Shown here one piece after another: positions 11,025 to 22,739 of a DNA stretch of 64,000 bases; the stretch's first letter is position 1; each line of letters starts with the position of its first letter. The notes beneath the pieces are model-generated. The model did no database searches. It was not told the origin of the DNA and saw nothing but the letters and a program-made list of their open reading frames with translations. The DNA is taken from positions 124,001-188,000 of the forward strand of contig JAHLKH010000028.1 in NCBI GenBank assembly GCA_025526915.1. Direction: 5' to 3'. The translations under genes and the position numbers were made by a program. This DNA comes from Entophlyctis helioformis (Eukaryota; Chytridiomycota; Chytridiomycetes; Chytridiales; Chytriomycetaceae).

Positions 11025-13110
11025 ATGGCGTCGAGCACGCGAGGCCGCCTGGTGCTCGCGGTGGTCGGCACGACGGGCGTGGGCAAGTCCAAGCTGGCGG
11101 TGCAGCTGGCGCAGGCGCTGGGCGGGCAGGTGCTCAACACCGACTCGATGCAGGTGTACCGCGGCCTGGACCTGGCCACCAACAAGCCGTCGCCGGCCGA
11201 GCGCGCGCTGGTGCCGCACCACCTGTTTGACTTTGTCGACCCGGCCCGCGAGTACTCGGTCGCCGAGTACGCCCGCGATGCCCAGCTAGCCGTGCGTCTG
11301 CCGAATGTCTATAAGCCTGTCTGCCTATAAGCATGCCTGCCTGCCTATAAGCATGCCTGCCGGTCGGTGCACACCCCTCGCTTCTGACGCTGCTTGCTCC
11401 TCGTCCAGATCGACGCCATCCACGCCCAGAACCAGATCCCCGTGCTGGTCGGCGGCACCCACTACTACATGCAGTCGCTCCTGTGGAACCAGTCCATCAT
11501 CCACACCTCCCCCGGCAGCGGCCCCGCCATCCAAGACATCCCCTCGGCCAGCAAGTCCATGCACCCGTCGCTGCCGTCGATCCTGCCGCCAGACACCATC
11601 GCGTCCATGGCGTCGGCCCTGTCGTCCACAGACCCGCGCACACAACCGCCGCAGGCGATCGCCGCGTTCCAGGACTCCAGCGTGCTGTTTGATCTGCTCG
11701 CACGGGTCGATCCGGGCATGGCCGAGCGTTGGCATCCGAAAGACTCCCGGAAGATCCGACGGTCGATCGAGGTGCTCTACACGACAGGCAAGCAGCACAG
11801 CCAGTGGCTGAGAGAGCAAAAGACGGCCGGCCAGCAGGTTGACACGCAGCTGCGATATCGCACGCTGGTGTTCTGGCTGTATGCACCCATCCAGTCGCTG
11901 TATCCGCGTCTCGACAGCCGCGTAGACGAGATGGTCAATGCAAGTGGCTGGCCGACGAACCCAAGCGCTGGCTGGCTGGACTGCATGACTGGACTGACAC
12001 GCTCTTCATCCTTGGTTTCCAGTCTGGACTGTTTGAGGAGATGCAGGAGATGCGTGCCATGATGCGTGCTGGCCAAGTAGCTGGCGTATCCTCCTCCAGC
12101 GATGGCGCATCCGGGTTTACAGGCGTGAGTCTGGCAAGCGGCGCGCGTGACGATCTGTACAAGCGCGGTATCCTGCAGGCCATTGGTAATCCCTTGAGCA
12201 TCTCACCACTGGCTTTGGCTTGCATTCCGCCACCAACACCAGACTGCCGTCCACAGGATTCAAGGAGTTCCACGACTATTTCTCTGCGCTGGAGGCTGCG
12301 TCGGAGGAGTCGGCAGGCTCCAAGCCAACCCAGCAGGACATTGACAGGCTGCGCTCGCAAGGACTGGAGGACATGAAACGCGGCACGCGGCAGTACGCGC
12401 GCAGACAGATCACGTGGATCCGCAACAAACTCGCGCCAGTCTGCCTGGCCGAACATGCCAAGGGCCATGGCGCATTCTACCTCATTGACGCTGAGTCGCT
12501 GGACGAGTGGGACACGCGCATACGCGACGTGGCTGTGGGTCTTGCTCGGCGCTTCATGGACACTGACGAGGTCGGACAGCGGGTCGTGGATCCCAGGGGC
12601 TTGTCACTGGCAGCACGCGATATGATCAGCAGCATTCAAGAGTCGCGCAGCAGTGGGGGCATGATGCCCAGCACGCTCGAGAGTGATGAGGATGGCGGCA
12701 ACGCGAGTGATGCGAGCAGAGACGAGGTGGACGCGGGCAGTGATACGGGGCTCTGGAGCAAACGCACTTGTCCGGTGTGCGTGGACCAAAAGACGGGCGT
12801 GCCCAAGGTGCTGAACGGTCGGCATGAGTGGGAGGTGCACATCAAAACACGCAAGCACCGTATGTGCGTGAGCAAGGCGGAGGATGCAGCAAACGGGCGA
12901 GTGTATCCTCCGCGTGGACACGGCAAGACACGGCAGAATCAGCAACACGCGGCCGAAGCTGGAAGCAAAGATGAGCCCACGAAACGGCACAAAGGAAGTG
13001 CAGATGCAGCGGATGCAGCGGATGCAGCTCAAGAGTCCACCAATGAACAGAAACCAAAAGACAATCTACCACCACATACAAGTGTTTTCAATCCATCAAA
13101 CAGACAGTGA
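11025..13110 (+). CDS. MOD5: tRNA dimethylallyltransferase (Mod5/TRIT1/MiaA family)
   Basis: Four exons: 11025-11291, 11409-11939, 12023-12185 and 12257-13110. The enzyme transfers dimethylallyl to A37 of tRNAs that read UNN codons. Exon 1 has the P-loop GTTGVGKSKLA and the family motifs NTDSMQVYRGLD and HHLFDFVDP. Exon 2 has LVGGTHYYMQ and SRKIRRSIEVLY. The C-terminal exon carries the C2H2-type zinc finger of eukaryotic members (CPVC ... HEWEVHIKTRKH), followed by a Lys-rich tail likely used for nuclear targeting. Intron 2 uses a GC donor: only the GCAAGT site at 11940 keeps the frame into SGLFEEM, because the nearby GT at 11944 would lead to a stop codon. Intron 1 holds a tandem copy of a CCTATAAGCATGCCTGC unit. 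Confidence 0.93.
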
Positions 13111-13130
13111 GTGCGCCATAAACATGCATG

Positions 13131-16100
13131 CTAGCCTGCAGGATGAGCACAGGCAGGATCGCCACCGTCGTCAGGAGGCGCAAGAAGCAGCTGCGCCAGC
13201 GTGCCGCGCACAGAGTCGGCGTTGCTCTCTTCTTCGGGACTCTCGAGCCGCGGTGGCAGTCCAGCAACATCGGCCCATGCGCCAGATCCACGCACAGAGT
13301 ATGTGTACTCTGCTTGCACGAGCCCATTCGCGTCGAATCCATAGGACCGCCGATAGTGTGCTGGCGCAGACTGCTGGCCATGACGGCGGTAGTGCGGGTA
13401 CGGGTTGAACGGTAGCCGTGTCGATGGAGGCGTTCCTTGCCCCGCAAACGTGTCAACAGACGCATCGGGATCCGGTGGTGTGTACAACATCGGCGATCCG
13501 ACCATGGCAGGCCCAGGCAACACAGGCACGCTGGTTGCTACATCGCGGCGACCGTTGAGTCCCCCGTAGTCGTCATCCTCTGACCGGACAACGAACCCGC
13601 GCTCGTCGTCCACAATGGTGCCGTACATGGTGCCGTACTCGAGCCATCGTGCCGTGTTGCTCAGCTTACTGCTGCTGCTGTGCGCGACGTCGTCAAGGAG
13701 CGGCGGGAATCCGGGCTGCCGCGACCTCACCCAATCGCGCTCGCCTTCACTTGCGTCAGGCTGATGTACATCCGCTGCCTGTGCATCCTCTGCAAGGTAT
13801 CTGCCGCGACCGGTGCTGACGCCATTATCCACAACGCCATCGTCTGGCCTATACCCGTCCAGACTCGCTTCGATCTGGCTGTACAGGTGCTGCTGCTCCT
13901 GGTCAATCTCGGATCTCCGAACGCCGCGCACGTTGAGCACGCCGCCATTCCGAACACGATCGACCCAGAACAGAATAGGGCACAGAACCACGGCGCCAAA
14001 GAGCGCCATCCCATGAACATGTAGTGCACAAGTGTGTAGTCCGAGAACGAATCGACCGTGGTGATGAGACGAGCGACAACGAGCGGCATGATAGCAAGTC
14101 CCATGTTGAGCTGCGAGGTGGACATGGCGTAGGCAGTGCCCTGGAGGTCTTCGTCGTTTACAATAAATGCAATCAGCGGCCAAAATATCTGCAGCGTGCA
14201 CACACACAGGGTCAGGATCTGTCATATAGCAATCCAAGCAACAGTCTCAAGCGCGACATACACAGATATGGAACGCGTACAAGACGCCCAGCAACGAGAC
14301 CGCAATGATCCGACTGAACCCGAGGATCACCAAGCCGTAAGTGCCCTTGTAGTCTGGCAGTGCAAACAGTCCATGCACAACAACCAGCCCCAGGCCGCAG
14401 ACAGACAGCAGAACGAGCCGCCTACCCTTCCGCTCGACAATCGCACCACAGACGGGCACAAGGAGAATAGACACAAGGTCGGGGAGCGCCAAGAGCCATC
14501 CGGCGCGCTGTGCATCTCCAATAAAGTAGCTCCAGTTCTGCAGATCGTCGCCGAGGATGTTGATGAACGGTATTGTGCAACTGTAGTAGACGACCATGAG
14601 GCTCGAGAGCAGCCAGAACTCGACAGGCAAATCCCCAATGTCGGACCAGATGCCTGCGATGCTAAAGACGGGACCCTCGGCCATGAGTAAGTCGTTGGCG
14701 GCTTCCTGTGCAAGAAGCGACGGCGTGTAGGCACCGTCGGGCGGTGCTTGTGGTGCAAACGAGCGCTGGTCGTCTTCGGGAACCTGCGCCAACTGAGTGG
14801 CGATCACGCGTGGATGCGACGGCCGACGATGAACAGGGAACTGTGATCCAGCATCCGCTTGGCCCAAATGAGACTGCGGCGGAGACTGTGCATTGGCCGC
14901 ATGGTCGGCACGGCTGTCGTACGAGTGCCACGAGTTGCGCACGGTGGAATGGCGGACATTGGCTCCAGGCTGTCCGGCATTTGCTCCGATCCGCACTGAA
15001 ATGGGTGCTGCTGCTGCTGCTGCTGGCTGCTGCTGCTGCTGCTGTCTGTGCGTGACCGCTAGAAGCACCACGCAGCGCGTCGCCTGCATCGGCTGCAGTG
15101 AACACCGACAAGCCAAGTCCCGAAGCAGTTGCTGCTGCTGCCACGCCTGGCCCGCCTTGGTACGGATGCCGTGCATTGCGAGGACTGCCGCCAGAGAGGC
15201 TGGCGCTGGCTATGCTGCGGGAGCCATGTGGATAGCGGTGAGGGCCAACACCAGCATATGCCACATTGTCAGCAGATGTACTCCACCATCGGCGGTAGGT
15301 GGGCTGCGGGCGAGCAAATGCCGACTCGGGCGAACTGGCGGCAGACGATGTGGGCACATGGATGACTGATCCGCTTGCCTTGGACGTGTAGATGCGGCTG
15401 GAGAGCAGGTGCTGCGAACTCGTGCGATGGCCAACAAAGTCGCGCGACGTCAAACGACGGACATGCCACGATCGGTCGGCGTCATTGTACTCGAATCCTT
15501 CGTTTGGATCGTATTCTTGCTCGTCTGCGGCGCGGTTGGGCCGGTTTCCTCTGCCTCCACCGAGCAACGCTGATGGCGACTCAAGGGCCGAGAAGGACGA
15601 CGTCGTGCTGTTGCTGACACCCTGGAGTGCCATCTCCATGGCAATGACGACAACAGCCGCCAGTCCAGAGAGAACACAGAGCAGCGTGCCTGTCCAGCAC
15701 GCAATCAGCGTCCCGACTCGTTGCTGCTCTGGCGTCTGCTCGAAGCCAGGGTTGGGAAACGTGCTGATGACGGGCGACAGGATATCGTTGAGGACAGATC
15801 CGAGGCGTGCAGCCGACAGATTGATGCCGAGAGCCAGTGCCAGCTCCGGACCAGCAAACCAGTTGCACGTCAGACGCGCCTGTGCAACGCCGAGCGTATC
15901 GCCTGGCAGAACAAAGGCAGGTGTCAGTCGACCATGGCAGGCCACGTGCCAGCATCAGCCTGTGGCATCCTATGGTGGCATGCTGTGGGACTTGCCAGCG
16001 AGACCGAGAACAAAGCGGCCAAAGAGCAGCACAGACATGCTGCCCACTTGAACGCCTAGCGAGAAGATGACAGAGCCGGACACGATGCACAGCGACAGCA

Positions 16101-16778
16101 CCACCATGGCGTTGTGCGTACCTGCAGCAATCCGCATTTAGTGTCAGTCCGCCTCCCTATCCATCTATCTGTCTGCAGACCGTCGCGGCCTTGGCATGTT
16201 GGCATGCTGTCATTTGAAGCAGCTGCTTACCAAGGCGGTCGACAATGAGCGCCGACACAAACGGCAGCAGGATGTTGGGCATGGCGTACAGCGAGTAGCT
16301 CATGGCGAGATCGGTCTGCCAGGCTGCCTTGTCGACGCCCATGGCGACATTGAGTTGCCGATTGAGTGCCGTTGGGATGTCGTAGACCTGTCATTCGTTG
16401 CCATTGAGTCTGTCAGTGCATGGCTGGTTGACGTGGCGTGGTTGCTGGTGGCTGCTGGTGGTTGCTGGTGGGTGCTGGTGGTTGCTAGTCGGTGCCAGAC
16501 TGCACTCGTCGGGGCGACTGCACTCAGCGGCAGCCACGACGAGTGCACAGCGACCACTCCGATGTGTGTTCGCCCGGCGGAGTGCAATGGACATCGCTGT
16601 GCGGTGGCACGGCTGCACCTCGCCAAGCAGCAGCCAACGGCCAGCAGCCCAGCGGCATACAGAGCAAGAGCATGCGGTTGAGCAGCGTCCGACGCACATA
16701 GTAGTTGCCAACCAGCGCAAGGGCCAGGTGGACCAGCACCACCCAGCGGGTTGGACTGGCACCGAGACCGGCAGGCAT
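13131..16778 (-). CDS. MFSD1-like major facilitator superfamily transporter
   Basis: Exons on the minus strand: 16698-16778, 16231-16387, 15996-16121, 14261-15902 and 13131-14188. The family includes lysosomal dipeptide exporters of 12 membrane spans. Visible family features are the start of TM1 (WVVLVHLALALVGNYYV), the loop VDRLG, FGRFVLGLAGDTLGVAQ and GINLSAARLGSVLND. A cytoplasmic loop of roughly 250 Ser/Gln/Ala-rich residues between TM6 and TM7 is much longer than in animals. Intron 3 needs a GC donor (GCAAGT at 15995). Two frame breaks are seen: one in a GCA repeat at about 15005-15055 and one at a GGG run near 14014, where one extra G would restore a membrane segment. The soluble tail is rich in Tyr, Asp and Ser. 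MFSD1 assignment is by motif recall; another MFS subfamily is possible. Confidence 0.75.
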
Positions 16779-16853
16779 GTTCGAGAGAGCCCGTTGCGCT
16801 TTTGTCGGAGAAGGGGCAACCCGCGGAACTTGGCGTGTTTCAGATCTGTGGAG
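16779..16853. promoter_or_regulatory. 75-bp divergent promoter
   Basis: Start codons of the MFSD1-like transporter (-) and the secreted Cys-rich protein (+) are 75 bp apart. The interval is GC-rich with no clear TATA box. Its length implies overlapping 5' UTRs or very short leaders. Confidence 0.4.
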
Positions 16854-17711
16854 ATGCATCTCCTGTCCGCGGTCGTTGCATTCGCAGCGCTTGCGCTCAG
16901 AGTCTGCGCAGCGCCGCCGCAGGACTGCATCGCCTTTTACGCACAGCGTGGATGTGTATTGTCCGACTCGGTCTGCTGCCTCGGAGCCACCTGCGAGACC
17001 TTCTATCAGTCGGTGCTTCCCGACAATGCATGGCCGCCGTCCATCGACAACTGCCTGCACAAGGTAGGGCACCGCATGCTGCTCCGCCCATGTCCTGCCG
17101 CGCGCCACTGACGGGCCTGCACGCAACAGTGTCCGTTCATTGGGTCGGACTCGGCGTGGAACTGCACGTCCATGGAATGCAGGGACGGCCAACCGCGTCC
17201 GTCGTCAGCCGGTTGCCCTGCCAGCCAGGTGTGCATCTTCAGCAGATGCAGACCTCTCGCCTCCGCTGGCCAGCCGTGCATGCTGCACACAACAGGCACT
17301 CTCTATGACCACTACGACAACTGCTCGCCAGGACTCTATTGCGACAGACGTGTCCAACTCCGCAACGGCGGCGATCCGTCCAGTGTCAGCAATGATGGCC
17401 AAAGTCCGCTGGTTAGCAACATCTGCATGGCCAAACAACAGCTATGGAGCACATGCAGCGATGCCTTCCAGTGCGAGTCGGATAAGTGCTGGGCTGCTGT
17501 CTGTGCGCCGCTTGGCGTCACTGCCATGAACGTGCTGGTACCGCTGGCATGCATCGCGCTTGTTGTGGGTGCCTTCATTGCCTGCTCGTGCCTGCAGCGG
17601 TGCTGTGCGTGCTGCTGTGTGAGGCCGCGCCAATCGGCCAAGCCAAGGCAACCGCGCCGTCCTCTGCAGCGGCATGCATCTTCAGATGTGGTGACGGTTG
17701 TCAACGCATGA
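16854..17711 (+). CDS. Secreted/type I membrane Cys-rich protein, unknown function
   Basis: Two exons (16854-17063 and 17130-17711) encode 263 residues. There is an N-terminal signal peptide (hydrophobic MHLLSAVVAFAALALRV, likely cut after VCAA). The ectodomain has about 20 cysteines, often in CC or CxxxC pairs, and an N-glycosylation site (NCTS). One membrane span near residues 205-230 (NVLVPLACIALVVGAF) is followed by a Cys cluster (CSCLQRCCACCCV), a likely palmitoylation site, and a short basic cytosolic tail. Regular Cys spacing with CxSxQFQCESDKCW-like stretches recalls dickkopf/EGF-like extracellular modules common in fungal and amoeboid surface proteins, but I do not recognise a family. 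Confidence 0.75.
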
Positions 17712-18056
17712 TCGCTGTTCATGTATAGAGTAAAGCAGAGACATATGGCTGCATTCCCCAAGCCGTGATCTTGGATGACTTCCAACAGTAAGAGTGTGTG
17801 AGAGAGAGTGGCAAGCGACGTTCCGTACTCCGACTGTCCTCCGACTGTCCTCTGACTGTCTTCCGACTGTGTGATCTCGGCGGATGAGCGATGCTGCTGT
17901 TGAACGGAGGTCAGATCCCCCCGCCACCAATGTGCCGGCACCAAGCAAAGCATGCTGCCAAGCACCAGCAACTGCTGCCAACTGCCGCATAAAGGATCGG
18001 CCATTGCCCTCCGCCTTCTTCAGCCAACAACCACAAGTTATCGTCCAACTGCCACC
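17712..18056. repeat. Intergenic 345 bp with short tandem repeat
   Basis: Between the Cys-rich protein and the LURP-one-like gene. Four imperfect copies of an 11-12 bp unit, TCCGACTGTCC, lie at about 17829-17870. No coding signal is evident. The final 100 bp presumably hold the promoter of the downstream gene, whose start has a good context (GCCACCATGA). Confidence 0.5.
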
Positions 18057-18701
18057 ATGACCAAGTCATACTCGACCCTCGATCAGCTCGTCGTGCCGCC
18101 AGTGCCGCTCGTTGCCACCGACGGCCGCTTCGTCTTTGACACACAAGTCAGCCTGCGTCTGGTGTCGCAGTGGGGATCCGAGATCGTCTTTGAGCTGCAA
18201 GACACCACCGGCATCAAGTACTTTGACATCAAGGAGTCGCTGTCGCTCAAGGACAAGCGCACGCTCATCGACATTGACGGCGTGCCCATTGCCAACATCC
18301 GCAAGTCGCACGGCGGCTACACAGTCGCCAGCGGTGCCAAGGCCGAGCCGCTGCTCTTTGAGATTGCCGCTTCGCATGAGGAGACGGACAAGCACGAGTT
18401 TGATGCCACAGCCACGTTCGTCAACCGGTCCACCAACGAGACGGTCGTGCTGCATGTCGAGAGCGAGAGGTTTGGCGGCGGCATCTACCTGGGGGCCAAG
18501 GCGGCCGAGGGTGGTGCGGCGATTGCAAGCATCCGCATCGACCCCAACGCTGCCAAGAACCGCAACCACGGCCGCCAGATCGACATTGTTGTCATGCCAG
18601 GCATCGATGTGGCGCTTGTTGGCCTGCTGCTGGTTGCGTTCGAGTTTGAGCTCACCAAGAAGGGCCGCCCCTGGTGGAAGATTGCCATGTTCATGCCCTG
18701 A
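18057..18701 (+). CDS. LURP-one-related (tubby C-terminal-like fold) protein
   Basis: An uninterrupted frame of 214 residues with the start ATG in GCCACCATGA context. The fold is suggested by repeated beta-strand pairs such as FVFDTQVSLRLVSQWG, FDIKESLSLKDKRTLIDIDG and VPIANIRKSHGGYTVASG, and by a C-terminal hydrophobic helix with the pattern MPGIDVALVGLLLVAFEFEL. This is the layout of LOR/DUF567 and scramblase-like proteins, in which a beta barrel encloses a C-terminal helix. The biochemical role of fungal members is unknown. No signal peptide is present, so it is likely cytosolic or membrane-peripheral. Assignment is by motif recall. Confidence 0.75.
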   Translation: MTKSYSTLDQLVVPPVPLVATDGRFVFDTQVSLRLVSQWGSEIVFELQDTTGIKYFDIKESLSLKDKRTLIDIDGVPIANIRKSHGGYTVASGAKAEPLLFEIAASHEETDKHEFDATATFVNRSTNETVVLHVESERFGGGIYLGAKAAEGGAAIASIRIDPNAAKNRNHGRQIDIVVMPGIDVALVGLLLVAFEFELTKKGRPWWKIAMFMP

Positions 18702-19152
18702 TGAATGGGCCACTGCTGATGGGAGCCTGTTGGGACTGCCAGCAGGCTCATGATATCTCACATGGCGATGTGCACCACACTCGCCGTGCTTTGTGTGGCT
18801 GCCTCCAATGAACGGTGATCTCTTTGCAAGGCACTCCGAGTGTGTCCGAGTGTATCCTGTGTGAGGGATGCATGGCCAGCAGCCGAGCAGCCACAGAAGG
18901 CTGTGGAGCGCAGTTGAGCACGCCATGGATGGTTCGAGAAGCATCGCGTTCAGTCGCGACCACACGCGAAGCAAGAACACCAGCGAACACCAGCGAACAC
19001 CAGCGAACACCTGGACGGCTGTGTGCAGCACACAGACTCGCACAGACACCGCAGGCGATCGCCGACTACAAAAGGGCAGCTGGTCGCCCGCCCTCTCTGG
19101 CTGCCATCAAGCACACTCGACAACAACAGCAACAACAACAACAGCTCATCCA
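18702..19152. promoter_or_regulatory. Upstream region of HSP20 with candidate heat-shock element and tandem repeat
   Basis: Contains TTCGAGAA (18933-18940), a perfect two-unit heat-shock factor half-site pair (TTCnnGAA), about 220-260 bp before the HSP20 start. It also holds three exact copies of CAGCGAACAC (18981-19010). Function is inferred only from position next to a heat-shock protein gene. Confidence 0.3.
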
Positions 19153-19827
19153 ATGCCCGTCACAACAATCCACTGCACCCCAATCGCATGCGATCCATTC
19201 ATGGACGCCTTGCTCGATGCCGCCTCTGCTGCCTCAAGCCCTCGCCTGGCAAGACAACCAACACTTCCCCTTGGCGTGTTCATCGAGCAGCTCGGCCGTG
19301 CTGCATCACATGCCTCCAATGCATCAGACTCTGTGCCCACCAAGCAGCACAAGCAACAGCACAAGCAACAGCACAGCCAGCACAGCCAGCAGACGCCCGT
19401 CTTCAAGCCACTGATCGACGTGTGGGACTCGCCTCAGGCCATCCGAGTCGTTGCGGATCTGCCAGGCGTGTCCAAGGACGGCATCCGCGCAGACATTGAC
19501 CGCCACGGCATCTGGTGATCGAGGGCGAGACTGCGAGCATCTACAACCCACAACCACAGCAACACCAGCAGCCAGGACACCACCAGCAACACAGATCAGC
19601 CACAGCCACAGCCACAGTCGCCACAGTCGCACCAGCACGACCAACAGACCAACACGCAGTTCACTCTGCAGTTCCATGAGCGTCGGCTGGGCCGCTTCCG
19701 TCGCGTTGTGCAGCTGCCCACAGACATTGACACGGCTGGCATCCAGGCCAAGTTCGACCATGGCGTGCTCGACATTCTCATTCCCAAGCTGCCTGTCGCC
19801 GCCAAGACATCCATCTCCATTGCCTGA
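19153..19827 (+). CDS. Small heat-shock protein, HSP20/alpha-crystallin family (frame interrupted)
   Basis: An ATP-independent chaperone that holds unfolding proteins. Two in-frame ATGs are possible (19153 and 19201). The N-terminal arm is followed by a Lys/Gln/His repeat and the start of the alpha-crystallin domain (FKPLIDVWDSPQAIRVVADLPGVSKDGI). The C-terminal half, in the same frame, is unmistakable: FHERRLGRFRRVVQLP and DHGVLDILIPKLPV with an I-x-I/V-type tail. Between them the frame meets TGA near 19516, while a +2 frame reads LVIEGE, the expected strand. Either two compensating indels flank a Gln/His-rich insert (19530-19650), or a short intron of about 50 bp is present. The insert in the middle of the domain is itself unusual. 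Confidence 0.75.
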
Positions 19828-19951
19828 TCGTGCGTCTGGTGTCCATGCCCTCCTGCCCGTGTCCATGTGCATCTGAATGAAAACTACACTCTTTATGGAT
19901 CACAAGAACATCGACAGGACACGCATCGGATGTGCAAGACCATGGACAGCC

Positions 19952-21534
19952 TCAGAACAGCATGAACGCTGAGCAGATCGTCGCAAACAGCGCAGCCGTG
20001 CTTGCCAGCACCGAGTGGGTCGTGCCAGCGTCACCAGAGCGCAGTGTTGGCGTGGCCACAGACGGTGGCGCAGCCGGCATGACTCCCGTGGCGGTGGTGT
20101 TGGCTCTTGTGGGTGGTGCAGTGGTTGCTGCTGTCGTCGGCACCGTGCCATTGACGGACGCCGTGGCAGTCGCAGCAAGCGGCGTCGTGGTGGCCGTCAG
20201 CGTCACGTTGCGCACAATCGGCGCACGCACCACAAACAGCGTCTCGTCATACGCCGGCTGTCCAATGCAGGCGCTGATTGTCACTGTGGTGTGGCCCTGT
20301 GCGACGACAGCGTCCATGGCCGGAGGTGCTTGGTTCACGGCGGCCGGCAGGAGATCGTGCTGCAGCGAGATGGTGCCGATGCGCGGACGGAGGGCGGCAC
20401 GCTGGGCAGTCAGCTCGCCCACCGTGGTGCCTCCCACGCTGTCGAGCGAGTCAAAGCTCCACAGCGCAATGACCAGGCCAAGGTTGGTGATGATGGTGCG
20501 CACACGATCGTTGACGCTGCCATCTGTTAGTTGGCCGTGGGGCGAGCGAGGATGGTTGTCAGCCAATGCAGACACGAGAGAAGGAGGCACGAGAGAAGGA
20601 GGCAGGAGAAGCAGCTGTGGGATGAGATGGAGTGCAGGTGTGTGGCAACTCGGGCTGCGTGCTCACATGGCGGACGGAGAATGCGTGGTGTGACGCCAAT
20701 GACCTCGCGCACAATCCTGGCAGGGACAGCAGCATGGACGCCAATGTGTGCAAGATGTCAGATGTCAGATGGTCGTCGGCATGCCACGGCAGGGACTGGC
20801 AGGGACTGGCAGCACATGGACTGCATCGCTCACTGTGCATTGTACAGGATCTCGGCAATGACCTGGTCGTCCGTGAGCGTGGCCAGATCGGCATGCGACC
20901 AAGTATGCAGCTGTTGGGACGGCAGCCGTGGGAGCATCGTTGGTGTCAGCTGAACGTGGCAGCTCGCTTATTGTGGCATGCAGCATGCAGCAGCCACTCA
21001 CCGCAATCTCGTGGCCCTCTTGGAAGGTCCGGAGGAGCACGTCGGGATACTGCAGCACACGCGACCCGACGACAAAGAAGGTCGCCTTGATGTTGCGAGC
21101 ACGGAGCGCATCGAGAATCACGGCCGTGTTGGGACTGATACCGAGGGCGAGATGGATGAGTGTTCGTTGGTTGTCCGTTGAGTGCCAGTTGGTTGTCCAT
21201 TGGTTGTCCAGCCGCCGCCAGGCATGCACGAGATCCCGTGAGATCGTGGAGACGTGCATGTGAGAACACGATCACGCAAGCAGCCGCATCCAAGGGACAA
21301 CGCATGGCACGCAGCTTGCCTTGGCCCATCGTCAAACGTCATCGCCCAGTCGTCACCGTTGGTGCACCGCAGTCCGTCGGGCGAAGGCGGCAGGCTGCCG
21401 AGCATGGCGGCATTCCAGAAGCTGTTTGGCGGCGCGACCCTGTCCGCTGGCGGGTAGTTTGCCGGACTCGGCTGCGACGCCACGCGCTGTGATCCCAGCA
21501 CGACGGCGGCGACGGCAGCAAGTGGGACGATCAT
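19952..21534 (-). CDS. Polysaccharide (chitin) deacetylase, GPI-anchored
   Basis: Exons on the minus strand: 21320-21534, 21002-21134, 20834-20910, 20667-20716 and 19952-20523. A signal peptide (MIVPLAAVAAVVLGS) precedes an NodB-homology domain of carbohydrate esterase family 4, which removes acetyl groups from chitin in the cell wall. Catalytic motifs are complete across the exons: TFDDGP (motif 1), HTWSH (motif 2), RPPYG (motif 3, completed across a splice), a WSFDSLDS motif 4 that lacks the usual final Trp, and ISLQHD (motif 5). A Thr/Ala-rich stalk and a terminal hydrophobic segment (TAALFATICSAFMLF) suggest GPI anchoring. Intron 1 best fits a GC donor (AG|GCAAGC at 21319), giving DDGPSPNT; a GT donor nearby would also keep the frame but inserts three odd residues. 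Confidence 0.88.
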
Positions 21535-22739
21535 GAAGGTGTTGGTGCTGGGGAGTGTGCTGGGGTTGTGTGCTGGGGAGGTGCAGGTGCAAGTGCGTGA
21601 TGATGTGGACAGGCCAGAGGGTTTTAACGGCAGACTGGCGACGGATCGACTCGCATGGATGGGTTGTGGTGGGCAACGGGGCAGATCGTGGAATGCGACA
21701 GATGCCGCCATGGATTGCGGCCACTTGGAGTGGACTGCAACGCTCCACGCACGCACGCAGGCAGGCAGCCATGGCACGTCATCGCATGCACACGCAGCAG
21801 TGGCCGTGAGGGATTGCCAGTGCACGATGCCGCCAATCCGGTCAGCCAGCAGCACCGATGCGGGATGTCTGCATCTGTGTTGACGGGCACAGATGCAGCA
21901 GCACATCCAGCGACAGGCACTTGGCTGGCGCGGATGGACAGCCGCTGCAGATGCGCTGAGATGGTGGGACTTGGTGATGGCGGCAGCAGTGGTGGCAGAG
22001 CATTTACCCCGCTCGCAGCTCCGCTCGCTGCCGGCGGTTTCAGCAGCAGCAGCAGCAGCAGCAGCGACGACAGCAGCTGGAAACGAGTGCACGTGCCGCC
22101 ACGTGCGTGTGTCGGAGCGTGGAGCAGTGGCATCCGATGGACGGCAGATGGCAGCGATGCATTCAGATCCAGGCGATCCAGGCGATCCAGGCGATGGCAG
22201 CGATGGCAGCGATGGCGTGCAGGGAACAGCAGCAGACGGTCATGCGATGCCACTGGTGCACACTGCTGCGAGCGGCCTCGACAGGTGGACTGCGCAGCCA
22301 GCACGCCGTTCAATCCTCGCCGATCCAGTCTGCGGCAGCCACTCGGCAGCCACCATGAAACCACACGACAGCCAGCGGCGGAATGCACCACAACCCCACA
22401 CGCCTCTTCCGTCCGCTGCTCGCATGACGCAGACACGACGCTCGCATGTGAATGCGCGCAGTCCAAGTCCGCCACGTGCCGCTCGCGTGTGCGCTGCCGT
22501 GCCCATCGCCGTGCACACAGCAAGCTTCCTGCTATCGGCCAATCAGAACGAAGCATCGGCTGCGTATCGCTGGCGCTGCGTATCTGCGCATATCCGACAG
22601 GCGGATGCGATAAGACCATCGACGCTGCTGCCGCCGTGCACAACCATTCCCGCCAGCCCTATAAAGGCGTGCCGCCCCCCTTGCCTGCTGCCCCCTGCAG
22701 CAACCACCCCAACTCACACGATCCACACCACCACAACCA
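21535..22739. promoter_or_regulatory. 1.2 kb upstream region of the ammonium transporter
   Basis: No recognisable gene, although GC-rich composition leaves long spurious frames on both strands. Tandem units of GATCCAGGC and GATGGCAGC lie at about 22163-22215. Near the transporter are a CCAAT box (22539-22543), an inverted CGATAG (22532-22537), a CGATAAG (22608-22614) and a TATA box, TATAAAGG (22670-22677), 63-70 bp before the start codon. The two GATA sites match the HGATAR consensus of fungal nitrogen regulators (AreA/Nit2/Gln3). Confidence 0.45.

Noticed and set aside
9907..11185. Two minus-strand frames of about 350-370 codons within the RNPS1-like gene
   Set aside because: They are frame-shifted readings of the repetitive RS-coding sequence (Val/Leu- or Arg/Pro-rich) and carry no domain.
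13131..16778. Several separate small genes in place of the MFSD1-like transporter
   Set aside because: The pieces share consistent splice phases and together give the expected set of membrane spans; the breaks lie at a triplet repeat and a G run.
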